A DNA stretch of 64,000 bases from Adineta steineri (lineage: Eukaryota > Rotifera > Eurotatoria > Adinetida > Adinetidae): assembly GCA_905250115.1 (NCBI GenBank), contig CAJNOI010000218.1, forward strand, positions 1 to 64,000. Reading direction: 5' to 3'. The position numbers were made by a program, and so were the translations under genes. The notes beneath the pieces are model-generated. The model did not search any database, was not told the origin of the DNA, and worked only from the letters and a program-made list of their open reading frames with translations. Shown one piece after another: positions 51,066 through 61,759 of the stretch. The stretch's first letter is position 1. Every line of letters begins with the position of its first letter.

Positions 51066-51783
51066 CAGTGTTACCACCTCTTCTGCTTTTAGCAGAAAAA
51101 TTCTGCTTTTTTTCTGTTCTTTCTGCTTTTTCAAAAATATCGAGTCATTCATATTTGTAATCAATAATTATCATATAAATGATCATTTTTTGAATTTTAA
51201 AAACAAATTTTTACTAATGATGACTGATGATATTATTTAATCCTAGTTCAACTTCTATTATATAGCTCCAGCATTCTAGTGGATAAAAATGAATCGAATG
51301 TATATATTTTATAGTTATTCCATTCTTTATCTATTTTTCTTTTATCATTCTTCCCGTGATTTGTGTAACTCATACAAATCAATATATATACTCTTTTGTA
51401 TGTTTGTTGAATGAACGAATATAAATAATTAACGTGAATAGTATAGATATTTATAATATAAAAACAATACGAATAAGTGATGAAAATAGTATTACTGATG
51501 AAAATAAACCTGAACTGTTAACAATTGCAAATCAGATGAAAAATATGTGTTTAAAAAAAAAATGTTTCTAATAATGCTATGTATTTGTTTGTCTTGTTAT
51601 TGTACAATGGAATTAGATAATTCTACTTATTTACTTGTTTGGTTATTTTTCTTGATCTTGTTTGATAAATATTGAAATTTTATAAGTAATTTTCAATTAT
51701 TAAGTCGAATCTAAGCTTTGTATAGTAGATTTATGTATGAAACACCTTTTCTGCTTTTTGGACTTCAAAAGGTGGCAACACTG
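51066..51783. mobile_element. hAT-like non-autonomous DNA transposon
   Basis: 718 bp with inverted ends CAGTGTTACCACCT (left) and, read inward from the right, CAGTGTTGCCACCT, followed on both sides by TTCTGCTTTT-like runs. It is flanked by CTTCTGAG (51058-51065) and TTTCTGAG (51784-51791), an 8-bp target duplication with one mismatch, as expected for hAT elements. No transposase frame. The one difference suggests moderate age. Confidence 0.75.
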
Positions 51784-51789
51784 TTTCTG

Positions 51790-51842
51790 AGAGTGTCGTA
51801 TGGGTGAGGATGTAAATACTATTTTCTCATACCCATCCTAAT
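51790..51842. repeat. telomere-like hairpin (copy 12)
   Basis: Left arm GTATGGGTGAGGATG, right arm CTCATACCCATCCTAA. It abuts the right target duplication of the hAT-like element. Confidence 0.65.
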
Positions 51843-52615
51843 TTAGATACTTTAGTTTATTATTCTTTAAAATAATCAATTAATTTAAAAAAAAGAGAGA
51901 GAGAGAAAAATCATTTGAAAACTATATACTATTCATTGTAATGATTAATTATTTGTAATATATAAAAAAGTCTGCAAACAATCATCAAAAGTGTGATGAT
52001 ATGCCACGCTCTATGTAAAAAAACAATATGGTCAAAGACTAGATCAAATTTTATTTGAATACAAGATGAAAACTATATTAATTATGATCAAGAGATACGA
52101 GATGAAGTTCAAAAATAAAATTAATATATTCGCATTTATATTTAAAAAGTATTCGTTTATTCTTCTAATCGGCAGAGTATTAACATCAATAAACATTCTA
52201 CATATAAAGATGACCAGGTTCATATGTACAAGTAAATGACATATTCTGCAAAAATTAAGAAATATTTCTTAATCATAAATATATTATTAAGAAGATATTG
52301 TGTGTTGATTAAATGTTTTCTTAAATCAGAATCATTTACTTTAAAATTGTTTGTAACACTATTTTTTATTTTCTTCAACAATCATTTTATGATTTAATAT
52401 TACGACATAAATATATATTTTTTTATATATACACGTGGTTGCTTGAATGTATTACATTGATTTTATAACTTTTTTCGTTCTTTCTTTATTATCCTTCATT
52501 AGTTATATGCATCACATATTTATGTGTCTATACAAATATGACGAAGAAAAAGTTAATAACTACAAAAATCTTTTCTCTCCATACTCGATTCGTTACTTTT
52601 ATACCTTATTTTTTT
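51843..52615. other. non-coding interval up to assembly gap
   Basis: AT-rich with a short (AG)n run near 51893-51906. No gene supported. Confidence 0.6.
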
Positions 52616-52715
52616 NNNNNNNNNNNNNNNNNNNNNNNNNNNNNNNNNNNNNNNNNNNNNNNNNNNNNNNNNNNNNNNNNNNNNNNNNNNNNNNNNNNNN
52701 NNNNNNNNNNNNNNN
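52616..52715. other. assembly gap (100 N)
   Basis: Exactly 100 N. The left flank ends in a T run; no telomere-like array is visible on either side. Confidence 0.97.
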
Positions 52716-52926
52716 AACGTTGAAAATTAATTAAATGAACTGAAATTAACAATTTGATATTTTATTATCCTTGTTGTTATAAAATAGATACAAATAAAGA
52801 ATAACTAGAGCTTTCGCCTAAATAGACTTGCATTTTTGTAGAACATGCTATGATTACTTATTTTAAACGCTTGAATTTATTTTAGTTAAACACACTCTCA
52901 CTTTCAATAGATTTCAAAGTGATGTC

Positions 52927-54778
52927 CTAAGTCATAGCGCACGGGTTATTGAAAACACTAGAATCGGAACTAATGGTGTATGTAGTACCTCGAGTATCAT
53001 TTGCTTTAGCATCGGCGATGTAAGATGTGCAAGCAGCACTGGAGTTCAGAGTCGCACAAGATCCAATAGATATTGCTGGAAGTTGAATAACCCCTGTAGC
53101 ACTAGCACCCGAAATAGCAAACACGATCGTTTGATTTCCAACAAGATGTGAACTGCTAAGCCAAGTGGAGAACTGTATAGTTGTGTTAGTATTGACCATC
53201 ATATCGAAATAATAAACAAATGCCTTCTGATCGAGTTGATTTACGATTGGAACGGAGATTGATTTAAATGAGATGGAAGATCCCGTTGTAGTATCAACAG
53301 CTTTCGTATTGAGCATAAGTGGGTAGTAAAAAGGTGCAACACCAACATTAGACATCGTAACACTGACTCTGACAACATGTGAACTAGAGAAAAACTAATC
53401 ATATTAAGGCATTACAAAAGTGAATTTTTTTTGATAATAAATTCTGTAGTGACCTCAATAAGTTATCCAACTGTGTAGAAGAATGTTTTTCAAACAATAA
53501 CAAGTTCTTTTTTTTGAACTTCGAAATATGTACTCTTCTAGAGAAACCTTCTGTGTCTCTACATAAGTAAACTTACGTTCCTGAACAAGTAATCTCTTTT
53601 GCAGTAATTTCAGATACAAAGAAAGAGTAACCTTGCATAATAGAGCCATTGATAGCTCTATCATAGTCCGAGCCAGAAAAACCAGGATTATTGAAAGCAT
53701 ACGACAGCCACTGATAAGAAGAGTGAGTCAGTTGTACGCAAGTGCTCCAGTTTAATGGTTTCAGTGTAGTTATCGTCTGACAAGCCGTTACAGGATCGTT
53801 TGTAAATACACAAGGCATCAATTCGGGACGAACTTCGCCTCCTATAGGCTGTAAAGAATAAATTATCATTAGTTGAATAAAAAGTAAAGTAAAACTTACC
53901 TGACTTCTCCATTGAGCATCGGCTCCTACTGATATACTCCTTTCATAGAACATCCAAGCTTCGCCATAAGTATCTTGAAAGAAAGAATCGTCATGAAATC
54001 CTACATTCCAACTTGTCGCATTGTTGTCTCCCGTGATATGAAAATAACGAAGTTGAAATTTTGTTTTTGTAAAAGAAGAATTAAAGGCAGAGAGGATTTG
54101 ATTTTGGTAAGCAGTTGAAGCAAAATTACTTGCATTAGGATAGGTATGCCATTCACCCCAGTGACCAAGAAAACCTACTTGCCAAAAACCAATTCTACTA
54201 TCTCCATCATATTTTTGACCTAAAAAAATATGATAAAAATGAGAGAAATTTGTACAAAACGGACCTAATGCATGAATGAGAGTGACCATAGCACTGATCA
54301 GAGTTTCATTGTTATAATCAGGAAAAAGTCCTTGGTCTGAACCTCCAGAGTATATCCTATAAAGTTAATTGAAATAGTTTATTTAATGAATTATCCACAG
54401 AAGAAGTTCTTACGTAAGCCCATTCCAAAGAAAATCAGGTAGAGATATACTTAAATTTCTTCCAGGATAATCAACATATACTCGGACAATAGCGTGATGA
54501 TTTCTGTTTGCAACGTTGACCAAAACAGTCTCGATTGCAGAAAAATCGAACGAGTTTGGGCCAAGCATTAAACTCTTCATTGGAAAGTATTGATTTTCCA
54601 TAGAATGAGGAAAATTGACTGTAGGCTGCGAGTTTGTTCCATAATAGTAAGGAACAAAGCCTTTTAATGGATTCTCGACGGTCGAACTGGCATCAAAGCT
54701 GTACGTCCAAGTAGAAGATACATCGCCAAAAGATGTTTTTATGAACAGAATTAAGAATAATGAATAAATTATTTTCAT
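52927..54778 (-). CDS. secreted DUF4874/DUF4832-like protein (predicted glycoside-hydrolase-like)
   Basis: Five exons, 54778-54414, 54356-54265, 54219-53900, 53848-53577 and 53383-52927, spliced in frame to about 501 residues. A signal peptide (MKIIYSLFLILFIKTSFG) starts it. The N-terminal part has 'NPLKGFVPYYYG', 'FPHSMENQY' and 'RVYVDYPG'. The middle has 'KYDGDSRIGFWQVGFLGHWG' followed by EWHTYP, then 'GFHDDSF' and 'PIGGEVRPE'. These are hallmarks of the paired DUF4874/DUF4832 family, otherwise mainly bacterial and fungal, with a TIM-barrel-like fold. The C-terminal part (from about 350) is a beta-rich domain with Asn-X-Ser/Thr sites. Substrate unknown. Origin by horizontal transfer is likely given the family's distribution, with introns gained since. 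The ATG at 54778 directly precedes the signal peptide. Confidence 0.78.
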
Positions 54779-54833
54779 TTCTAAAGTATCATTAAAAAAA
54801 TGTTAGTAGCTCTATTACAACTGATGTGTATCC

Positions 54834-54967
54834 CGTTAATTCAATAAAATTTAAGGATGTCACAATACCTATACCTATCTACTATAAATATGGAACTCGC
54901 GAGAGTTCGGGGCTTTTAGGAGATGAGTATGGATATTGTGGCATCTTAACTTTTATTAAATTAATGG
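54834..54967. mobile_element. MITE-like palindrome
   Basis: Arms 54836-54879 and 54922-54966 are near-perfect inverted copies (left arm contains GGATGTCACAATACCTATAC). The 42-bp centre holds a second small palindrome, GAACTCGCGAGAGTTC. No coding capacity. It sits about 60 bp upstream of the DUF4832-like gene's start codon, so it may lie in its promoter. Confidence 0.65.
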
Positions 54968-55478
54968 ATAGATATCAAGTGATGTATCACTCATTTAACT
55001 AGATCTGGAATATATCTACATACTGTTAATGCATAGCATTCTCATGTGAATAAAATCGTCTTTTTTTAGCTTACCTATCACTGATTCAAATTTTCAGTTT
55101 ATATTAACTGTAAATTTTTCTTGTATTCTTCGCTGCTCACATAAGCCTTTTTTTATTTATCACATGAGAAAACAATTAATTGTAACATATGGTACAGCTG
55201 CATCACTTCAAAGCTTATCTATAACGTCGTGTGACTTTCATTCGCGAGCAGGTACCAGAGAAAAGCATTTATTGACTTAACTATCAGAGATAAATTTATA
55301 AAAATGAATGGGAAAATACAAAAAATTATTTTTTCATTTATATTAAACTTAGATTACTAGTAGTGCAATGGTACCAAGGCAGAAAAAGCGAGACTTCTGG
55401 AGTGCGTACTTCATCTGTACTTCAAAAACATGTTGAAGTAGATGAAGTCTCCCTCTTCCCTCATTGAGTTGTTCTCAA
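54968..55478. other. non-coding interval
   Basis: AT-rich. A small hairpin (ACTTCATCTGTACTTCA against TGAAGTAGATGAAGT) lies at about 55407-55450. Confidence 0.5.
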
Positions 55479-55534
55479 AGGTGTGAGTGTGAGTGTTGTT
55501 ATTCTCTTCGCTCACCCTCTCTCACACTCACAAT
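55479..55534. repeat. telomere-like hairpin (copy 13)
   Basis: Left arm AAGGTGTGAGTGTGAGTG, right arm CTCTCACACTCACAAT. The loop TATTCTCTTCGCTCACCC resembles the loop shared by copies 7 and 10. Confidence 0.8.
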
Positions 55535-55749
55535 AGTTTAGAAATTTATTCTTGACAATGAACAACAAGTTGATAAAATTCTCGATTCATTTTGAACGAA
55601 TTTTTGATTAGTTGAACGGCAATGGTTTGTGCGATGTCATTGGGATCCATTAAAAAGTAAAAAATTGTATTGTCTTTACACATTCGTTATGTTTCGATCC
55701 CATTCAAATCTACATGTCCTTATAAAACAAGTGTACAGAATTTGCCAGA

Positions 55750-56272
55750 TTTAACTAGCAATTCATTTACGCTCAGTTGTTAAATATTCATCATCTTGAT
55801 CTTACATTACCTTGTTTAGAACCATTCTGGCTCGTTGCATTCGAACTTCCTCGATTGTCTTCTATCTCTGTTCAATCTCAATTACAATATTTATTAGATC
55901 GTGCATCACATCTTTATTCCTTAAAATTATATTCAAAATAATTTGTTCCTATCATTTTCTTAGCTAAAATTACAAGTAAATCCATTCGTCGACTTGATTT
56001 ACAATCTATCTATTTACATTTCAATGAAGAAATATGTACGAAATTGTATAATACTTCATTAGGTGTTCAATGCGAAATTTTACTGATTCAAGTAGAAAAA
56101 CGAACAGATATTCTTTCTTTGGTTAATAATATGAAAAATCTTCGAGCACTCTATGTTCATTGCAAGGATTGTATCCAACAACATTTACAATTACAAGTGA
56201 TGAGTATTTTCCAGCCTGTATCCGACTATAGATTCAATACTAAATCAATGAATCAATCGAACATGAGATAAA
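55750..56272 (+). pseudogene. C-terminal fragment of a bdelloid F-box-type gene
   Basis: Recognisable pieces: 'LPCLEPFWLVAFELPRLS', 'LQYLLDRASHLYSLKL', then 'KSIRRLDLQSIYLHFNEE', 'VQCEILLIQVEKRTDILSL', 'NNMKNLRALYVHCKD'. They fit the C-terminal region of the F-box family common in bdelloids. The frame is broken near 55940 (TAA), the N-terminal F-box is absent, and a stop follows 'NQSNMR' at 56271. A relic, lying about 200 bp right of hairpin copy 13. The family call rests on memory of related bdelloid proteins. Confidence 0.4.
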
Positions 56273-56314
56273 AACTTTCCATTAACGTAATCATTTTTCT
56301 TTGTAAACTTTTTA

Positions 56315-56950
56315 TTATTTTAATAATATTTTATTTACATTTTCAACTGATACACGCTTGTTCATTGTTCTTACATCGTTTGAAGAGAGTAATAAATCTA
56401 AAAGATTTTTAATTCTTTTCAGTTCAGAATCTTTAGAATTTCCAGTGTAGGAGATTATTGGAATTGCATTTCCATAGTTTGTCCGATAGGTTACAGGAGT
56501 ATCATCGACTATCAACGTGTTACGTCTGTTATAGATAGCAACTGAATTGGGACTGTGAGATCTATTTCTTCTCCATATTTTCTTCAATTTTTTTAATGTA
56601 ATTGGAACTGAATATGTATCTAACCCTCGCTGTTGATATTTTCTTGTACATCTCGTCGATGTCCAAATAAACTTTACTTTTGCTCTCAAGTGACCTGGAA
56701 TAATGTGACTTAGCACAGAATGAACGTATTCTGAACCCGATGCCGACCATATACCAATATCATAATGTTCAAAACACCATTCGAGAAATTCATCAATATC
56801 CGGACGTTTCCACACTAAAATCGATCCATCTTCTAACTCAAAATCATGACGCTGTTCAACTTGCATATAGATGAGTTCTACTTTTTCTTCCGCAAAAATC
56901 AATGTTCCATCAAGATCAAGGACGAGTAACTTTTTCTGATTGATTGCCAT
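56315..56950 (-). CDS. FCP1/SCP-like (NLI-interacting factor family) HAD phosphatase
   Basis: A single-exon 211-residue protein. The HAD motif I 'LVLDLDGTLI' (residues about 9-18) holds the nucleophile and acid Asp pair of the DxDGT type. 'VWKRPDIDEFLEWC' and 'IGIWSASGSEYV' match the FCP1 homology domain (motif II Ser/Thr), and 'NTLIVDDTPVTYRTNYGNAI' matches motif III with its Asp-Asp. Family members dephosphorylate Ser residues, for example on the RNA polymerase II C-terminal domain. Size equals a minimal catalytic domain with no targeting extension. The region between motifs II and III ('WTSTRCTRKY', 'LKKLKKIWRR') is conserved with plant and invertebrate NIF-like phosphatases. The frame is intact. 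Substrate not inferable. Confidence 0.82.
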   Translation of the reverse strand: MAINQKKLLVLDLDGTLIFAEEKVELIYMQVEQRHDFELEDGSILVWKRPDIDEFLEWCFEHYDIGIWSASGSEYVHSVLSHIIPGHLRAKVKFIWTSTRCTRKYQQRGLDTYSVPITLKKLKKIWRRNRSHSPNSVAIYNRRNTLIVDDTPVTYRTNYGNAIPIISYTGNSKDSELKRIKNLLDLLLSSNDVRTMNKRVSVENVNKILLK

Positions 56951-57880
56951 GCTTTCTTCTTGTACTATCTATAACAATAAAATGAACTTCAAAGCTATCT
57001 GAAAATTATATCATGACTTAATGAGATGTTCTGTTATTCCTTCTCACTTACTGTGTACACTGGTTATCATTTGTCCCTTAAGAGAAAATATAGGATTCTT
57101 TCACCATCCCACTGTATATATAAATTATAACAAACAAGTTGAAAAAAACAAGCAATGTTATTTCTCTTTGTTGCGTAAGAAAAACGCTGACTCATATATA
57201 TTTGTAATTGAGTAAACATGCGACAAGTCAGTCACGCGCGCGCGCAAAAAATTCTTCTCGTTTTGTTCTTATCTCATTGAATTACTTATAAGCATTAAGA
57301 GAAAGTATATATATATATATATGCGTATTATTTTAATAATTTCTAAGATATAAATGTCTCTTATAAAATCTGTCAAAGGCAAAGATCAACGCACAAAATA
57401 TGAAAAAATTGATCTTCGAATACGAAATATGGTCGAAGAATTTCATACTGTTTCTAGAAACGACTATTTTAAAATAGCCAGATCAGTGTTTAATTTCTGA
57501 ATGACTACATTCTTTACGCTCAATTATTATTCACTTAGCGTATTTATTTATTTATCTCTGTTAATAATTTATATCAATATATTTTTTGAAATTGAGAACT
57601 ATTTTTTATCAGCAGCTAAGCATAAATTTCTGTTCGTTCATAATTCAAATCAAATTTAAGAGAAAAAAAGGTTATCATCTTTTCCTCAATTCGCACGGAA
57701 GTGTCTGCGCATAAATGTCGGTCAATCATTTTCACTGTCACAATTGTTTTGAGAAGAGAAAGTGGCTTAATAATTTGAGATTTCTCGCGAACGGTTGGAC
57801 AAAAATTTATGAAACTTCCAGTGCAACTAGATCTGGATGTGTGGAGCAAAAGTTATTATAGACTCAAAGTTTCTAGATGT
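56951..57880. other. non-coding interval
   Basis: Contains short (CG)n at about 57235-57243 and (AT)n at about 57307-57322. A 48-codon frame at 57354-57500 has no recognisable domain. Confidence 0.5.
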
Positions 57881-57952
57881 TGAGGGTAGGTGGACGTGGC
57901 TGGGGCTACAGTGTGAATATCCTTCTAATCGATCAACACCCACCCACACCCA
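57881..57952. repeat. telomere-like hairpin (copy 14)
   Basis: Left arm TTGAGGGTAGGTGGACGTGG, right arm CACCCACCCACACCCATTG, loop about 30 bp. Starts with the family terminus TTGAGGG. Confidence 0.75.
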
Positions 57953-58798
57953 TTGATCAGTTTTATTGAGGCTTTAACTATTTATCGAGTGGTATCTTAA
58001 ACTAACAATAAAATCATGTTAATATTCTTTCGAAAATAAGTAATTCTTGACTTACGTATGCTCTTCAAAAATTCAACAAACAGCTCATCTGACATCGTAT
58101 TAAATCAAAACAAACATTTGATCAAATGAATCTATGTCTTATATAAAATAATTTTTAAATCTGAATATTATAAGTCGTTAAAGTGTTATACGTGACAACT
58201 GTTGCTTCATAATTATATTAAAATAGTTGCAAAATATTCACCTTCATCCATCGGAAAATTACCAACTTTAGAATTTTTATGATCGTAACATATGATAGTT
58301 GCTCAAAAAATGAAAAACAAATATCGTCCAATTACAAGCCTCAACATCATATTATATTCGTCTATTTCATTAATGTAAGGGAACTGATCAATTATCTACC
58401 TACATTGAATATAAGCAATAGGCGTTACACACACGAACGAAAAAGAAAAATAGGCAATGTATCTTCCATTTTGTTGCATGCTTGTTTTTTTCACGACATA
58501 AAAGAAAAAGAAAATAAAAGCGATACTTTATGCATGAATAAATCGTATATGCAAAGAATATTAATCCATCTGCTCTTTACATACTCGTTTACTTATTTAT
58601 TTTCATTTATATTCACAACGTGTATATTCGATTATACCTCTTCGATTTTTATTCTGCTTGCATATTTTTACACGGTAATTATTTCTATTAAGTTTATACA
58701 ATTCAAACGATATCATTCATATTAAGAATTGTTACTCTATTTAGAAGTACTGTAATTATATGAACAGTTACTGCGATTTTTCTGAATCATCAGATTTA
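57953..58798. other. non-coding interval
   Basis: AT-rich. A 148-codon plus-strand frame (58279-58725) has biased, low-information composition and is not supported as a gene. Confidence 0.5.
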
Positions 58799-58850
58799 TC
58801 TAGAGAAAGTGCCTATTAAACAAGTAACGCTCGTCTGCGGACTCGCTCAG

Positions 58851-59694
58851 CTCTTTCTCGTAGAAATCGTATTCTACAATACTAAGCTTTTTGCTTATAC
58901 AGTTTGGAAAAATTAACACCAGATTTGTGTTCTTCCACCCTACTTATCCTTCGGTCACCCCTTATGAAATTTTTTTTTTTATAAAAATTGGTTCTCTCCC
59001 TAAAAAAGTGATCCATAAAATTATTTTATAAAACTAACATCAGATTCGAAGTCTCCGCATCGAAATGTCCCAAAAATGTCTTTTCTAAAAAATTGATTCT
59101 CGAATTACCCTCTGGTAAAACTTTCTTGGAACTATCTTTAAGACTAATAATACTAATTAATTATTAATTGATTTTTAACTAAAATTAACCTCACATTCGA
59201 ATTATTGGCACTCGATTACCCTTCGATCAAACTTTTTTCCAAAATTAATAATATCAATTATTAACTGATTATTAACTTATTAATTTTAATAAATCAATCT
59301 CAGATTCGAGTTCCCCATACTCGATTACCCTTCGGTGAAACTTTACTCGAACATATAATAATATTAATTATTAACTGATTATTAACTCGTTAATTTTAAT
59401 AAACTGACCTCAGATTTGAGTTCTCCATACTCGATTACCCTTTGGTCCAACTTTTCCGACAATATTTCAAAAATTAATAATATTAATTATTAACTGATTA
59501 TTAACTCGTTAGTTTTAATAAACTAACCTCAGATTCAAGTTCCCCACCCTCGATTACCCCCCACATACAGTTTTCCGGAAGTATCCGAAAAATTAAATTT
59601 CAATGTTTTTTTGACCCTGCGGACAGACAAGCAAGCAAGCAAGCAAGCAAGCAAACAATTTATTCTTACTGGACTCTTCTCTTACGAGAAAGAG
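58851..59694. mobile_element. dispersed repeat B, copy 2 (inverted, longer)
   Basis: Starts CTCTTTCTCGTAG and ends TTACGAGAAAGAG. Its two ends match copy 1 (44408-44688) in reverse orientation, including the (CAAG)n run and the TTTTTTTGACCCTG motif near 59606. The centre differs and is expanded by tandem repeats (59040-59575). Homology also covers about 50 bp left of 58851. Confidence 0.65.
59040..59575 (+). repeat. tandem repeat, about 100-125 bp units
   Basis: About five degenerate units, each with an ACCTCAGATTCGAGTTCCCC-like block, then CTCGATTACCCTTCGGT, then TTAATAATATTAATTATTAA. Block starts near 59037, 59190, 59303, 59404 and 59528. It lies inside repeat B copy 2. Confidence 0.75.
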
Positions 59695-59699
59695 AATAT

Positions 59700-59998
59700 T
59701 AACTCTCTTAAAAGCGAACAAAAGTTTTGAGATTTGTGTGGATAGGAGATGATTACAGTACTCAGGCTGTAACGAAAAATAGAGATCTCTATTGCTACTT
59801 TATTTATTCATCACGTTGAGTCCAACCTTCATCCGAAGTGTTCGTGTTGAGACTGACTATATGAAAGAAACAGAGCATGAAAGAAAGAAAGAGAACAAGA
59901 GAAAAAATACAGAACATAAGAAAAATAAATGTGATAAAGCAAAAAAAGGGGGGGGGGAGATTATTTGAAAGGATGTCTAGCTATTTTGTTGGCACACA
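59700..59998 (+). repeat. dispersed repeat A, copy 3 (partial)
   Basis: 59812-59998 matches copy 1 closely (CACGTTGAGTCCAACCTTC ... TTGGCACA). The first ~110 bp are divergent. It has a poly-G run at about 59948-59957. Confidence 0.6.
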
Positions 59999-59999
59999 G

Positions 60000-60021
60000 G
60001 CGACACTCACCCACACCCTCA
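60000..60021. repeat. solo C-rich telomere-like arm (copy 15)
   Basis: GCGACACTCACCCACACCCT then CAA: the family's right end with its CACCCTCAA terminus, but no left arm. It joins directly to the end of repeat A copy 3. Confidence 0.6.
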
Positions 60022-60176
60022 AGTTTGAAGGGAACAAATTTATATAAAAATAGTTTCTGTCTGGTTGCGATAAGTTTTCGACCGTTTTATCTTGAAAATT
60101 TCTGTAGAAACTTATATTTTTCAGAAACAGGATTCAGAAGAAGCAGCAGCGTTTTGAAGACGATACATTAATAAAT

Positions 60177-61638
60177 ATGAATAATAAATGTATTGTTGGC
60201 CTTGTAATAATCATCCAACTTTGCTTTGGCCTTTTATTTATTTATTTTGGTATGCGTGAAAAATCGTCATATATTCTTAACCTTCTCTCCTCCGCGTTAC
60301 AAACAAAGACGTGTGAGATAAAACATTCAGATGGAAATGGATATAAAGTGTCATCGAATGTTCATATCGTTAATTTGAGTATGCCAGCAAATGCTTATAA
60401 TACATGTATAAAATCGAAGACACTTCTCAATTACGTAAGTACTAACATATGTTTACATGAAAAAAATGCAGATATTTGGGTTAGCGATGAATTTCATAAA
60501 AACAATTCAGTTTGGGAAGAAGAACATATAGAACAAATGCTTCGATACCTCCTTCGCTATCCACATTTAGATTTTATTGACATTGGTGCAAATATTGGTG
60601 CTTATACAATGTATGTTGCAGCTCTAGGTCGATTTGTTGTAGCTAGGGATGTACCGAGCCCGAGCCTTGACCGAGCCTCTCGGGCTCGGGGCTCGGTAGG
60701 CTCGGTCAGGCTCGGGCTCGGTAAGCTCGGGGCTCGGTCTAGGCTCGGGCTCGGTAGGCTCGGGGCTCGGTCAGGGCTCGGTAGGCTCGGTCAGGCTCGG
60801 GCTCGGTCAGGCTCGGGGCTCGGTAGGCTCGGGGTCGGTCGGGCTCAGATGTAAGAAATTCACTCCTACATCCACCTGACACCGAGCCTTGACCGAGCCT
60901 CGAGTTGTGACCGAGCCTACCGAGCCCGAGCCCTGATCGAGCCCCGAGCCTACCGAGCCCGAGCCTTGACCGAGCCCCGAGCCTAACCGAGCCCCGAGCC
61001 TACCGAGCCCCGTGCCCGACCGAGCCCCGAGCCTACCCGAGCCCGAGAGGCTCGGGCTCGGTACATGCCTAGTTGTAGCTGTCGAATGTTTTGGTCCTAA
61101 TATCGGTCGAATTCATCGAGCCGTCGAATTATCTAATGTTGCTAATCGAATTGTCCTCGTTCAGAATGCAATATATACTCGTTCGGGCGAAGTAGTACGT
61201 TTATCCTCGCGAAAAGAAAACATAGGTGGTCAAGAACTTCTATCCTTACAAAATCAGACAAACATTATTCGTGCAAAAAACAACTCATCTACAAACGATT
61301 CGTTTTTGGTGCATACAATAACATTCGATGATCTTCTTCCCATATTTATCGCGCGGGGTGTACGTGGAGCGCTGTTGAAAATCGACATAGAAGGCAGCGA
61401 AAGTTTTGTTCTTCAAAGTGGTAGTCGTGTCTTTGAAGCACTGGAAATTCCATATGTTCAGATGGAATGGACAATTGTAACTCTGTCCATTGATCGTGCT
61501 ATCCTGATATTAGACTTTTTCATTCGTCGTAATTATGATCCAATGACGTGTGCATGTCAATTATTGGATCCGGGAAAATATTCAATATGGCCAGGCAATA
61601 TATGCTGGATTAAAAAAAACTCTTTGAAATTTTGTTGA
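60177..61638 (+). CDS. FkbM-family methyltransferase gene interrupted by a hAT-like insertion
   Basis: ATG at 60177 starts a type II membrane anchor (residues about 4-25, 'CIVGLVIIIQLCFGLLFIYF'). The catalytic domain follows: SAM-binding motif 'FIDIGANIGAYTMYVAALG' ends about residue 153. After the insertion (60644-61071) the coding sequence resumes at 61080 with 'VECFGPNIGRIHRAVELSN', then 'NAIYTRSGEV', 'HTITFDDLL' and 'LLKIDIEGSES', all typical of FkbM enzymes (SAM-dependent O-methylation, often of sugars). Element plus one duplicated 8-mer is 436 bp, so this copy is frameshifted and cannot make full-length enzyme; the empty site would encode about 341 residues. Otherwise the frame is undamaged, so the insertion looks recent. 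FkbM genes in bdelloids are often attributed to horizontal transfer (inferred). Confidence 0.82.
60644..61071. mobile_element. GC-rich hAT-like MITE with 8-bp target duplication
   Basis: 428 bp. Inverted ends TAGGGATGTACCGAGCC (left) and TAGGCATGTACCGAGCC (right, reverse strand), one mismatch. Flanked by a perfect 8-bp repeat GTTGTAGC (60636-60643 and 61072-61079), the hAT pattern. The interior is two inverted arms of a GGCTCGGTAGGCTCGGG-type minisatellite around a ~35-bp AT-containing loop (about 60848-60882), so the element can fold into a ~200-bp hairpin. No coding capacity. Its GC content is far above the surroundings. Confidence 0.9.
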
Positions 61639-61699
61639 TCTTCGCTTATTTCTTAAAATCAATTAATAGCTAAACTATGCAAGACTCCATCAATCTTCA

Positions 61700-61759
61700 G
61701 GAGGTGAGTATGGGTTTGCTTGTGGTTAGTATTACCTTATATCCATACCCACACCCTAT
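61700..61759. repeat. telomere-like hairpin (copy 16)
   Basis: Left arm GGAGGTGAGTATGGGTTTG, right arm TATATCCATACCCACACCC, short loop. It lies about 60 bp beyond the FkbM gene stop. Confidence 0.75.

Noticed and set aside
51016-51240. Signal-peptide-like 74-codon frame
   Set aside because: Most of it lies inside the hAT-like element and reflects its TTCTGCTTTT repeats.
52447-52734. Plus-strand frames running into the second gap
   Set aside because: AT-rich, no domain, extended only by N.
57354-57500. 48-codon frame
   Set aside because: Too short, with no signal peptide or domain.
58279-58725. 148-codon plus-strand frame
   Set aside because: Composition is that of AT-rich non-coding DNA (Phe/Ile/Tyr-rich). 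No domain and no upstream promoter evidence.
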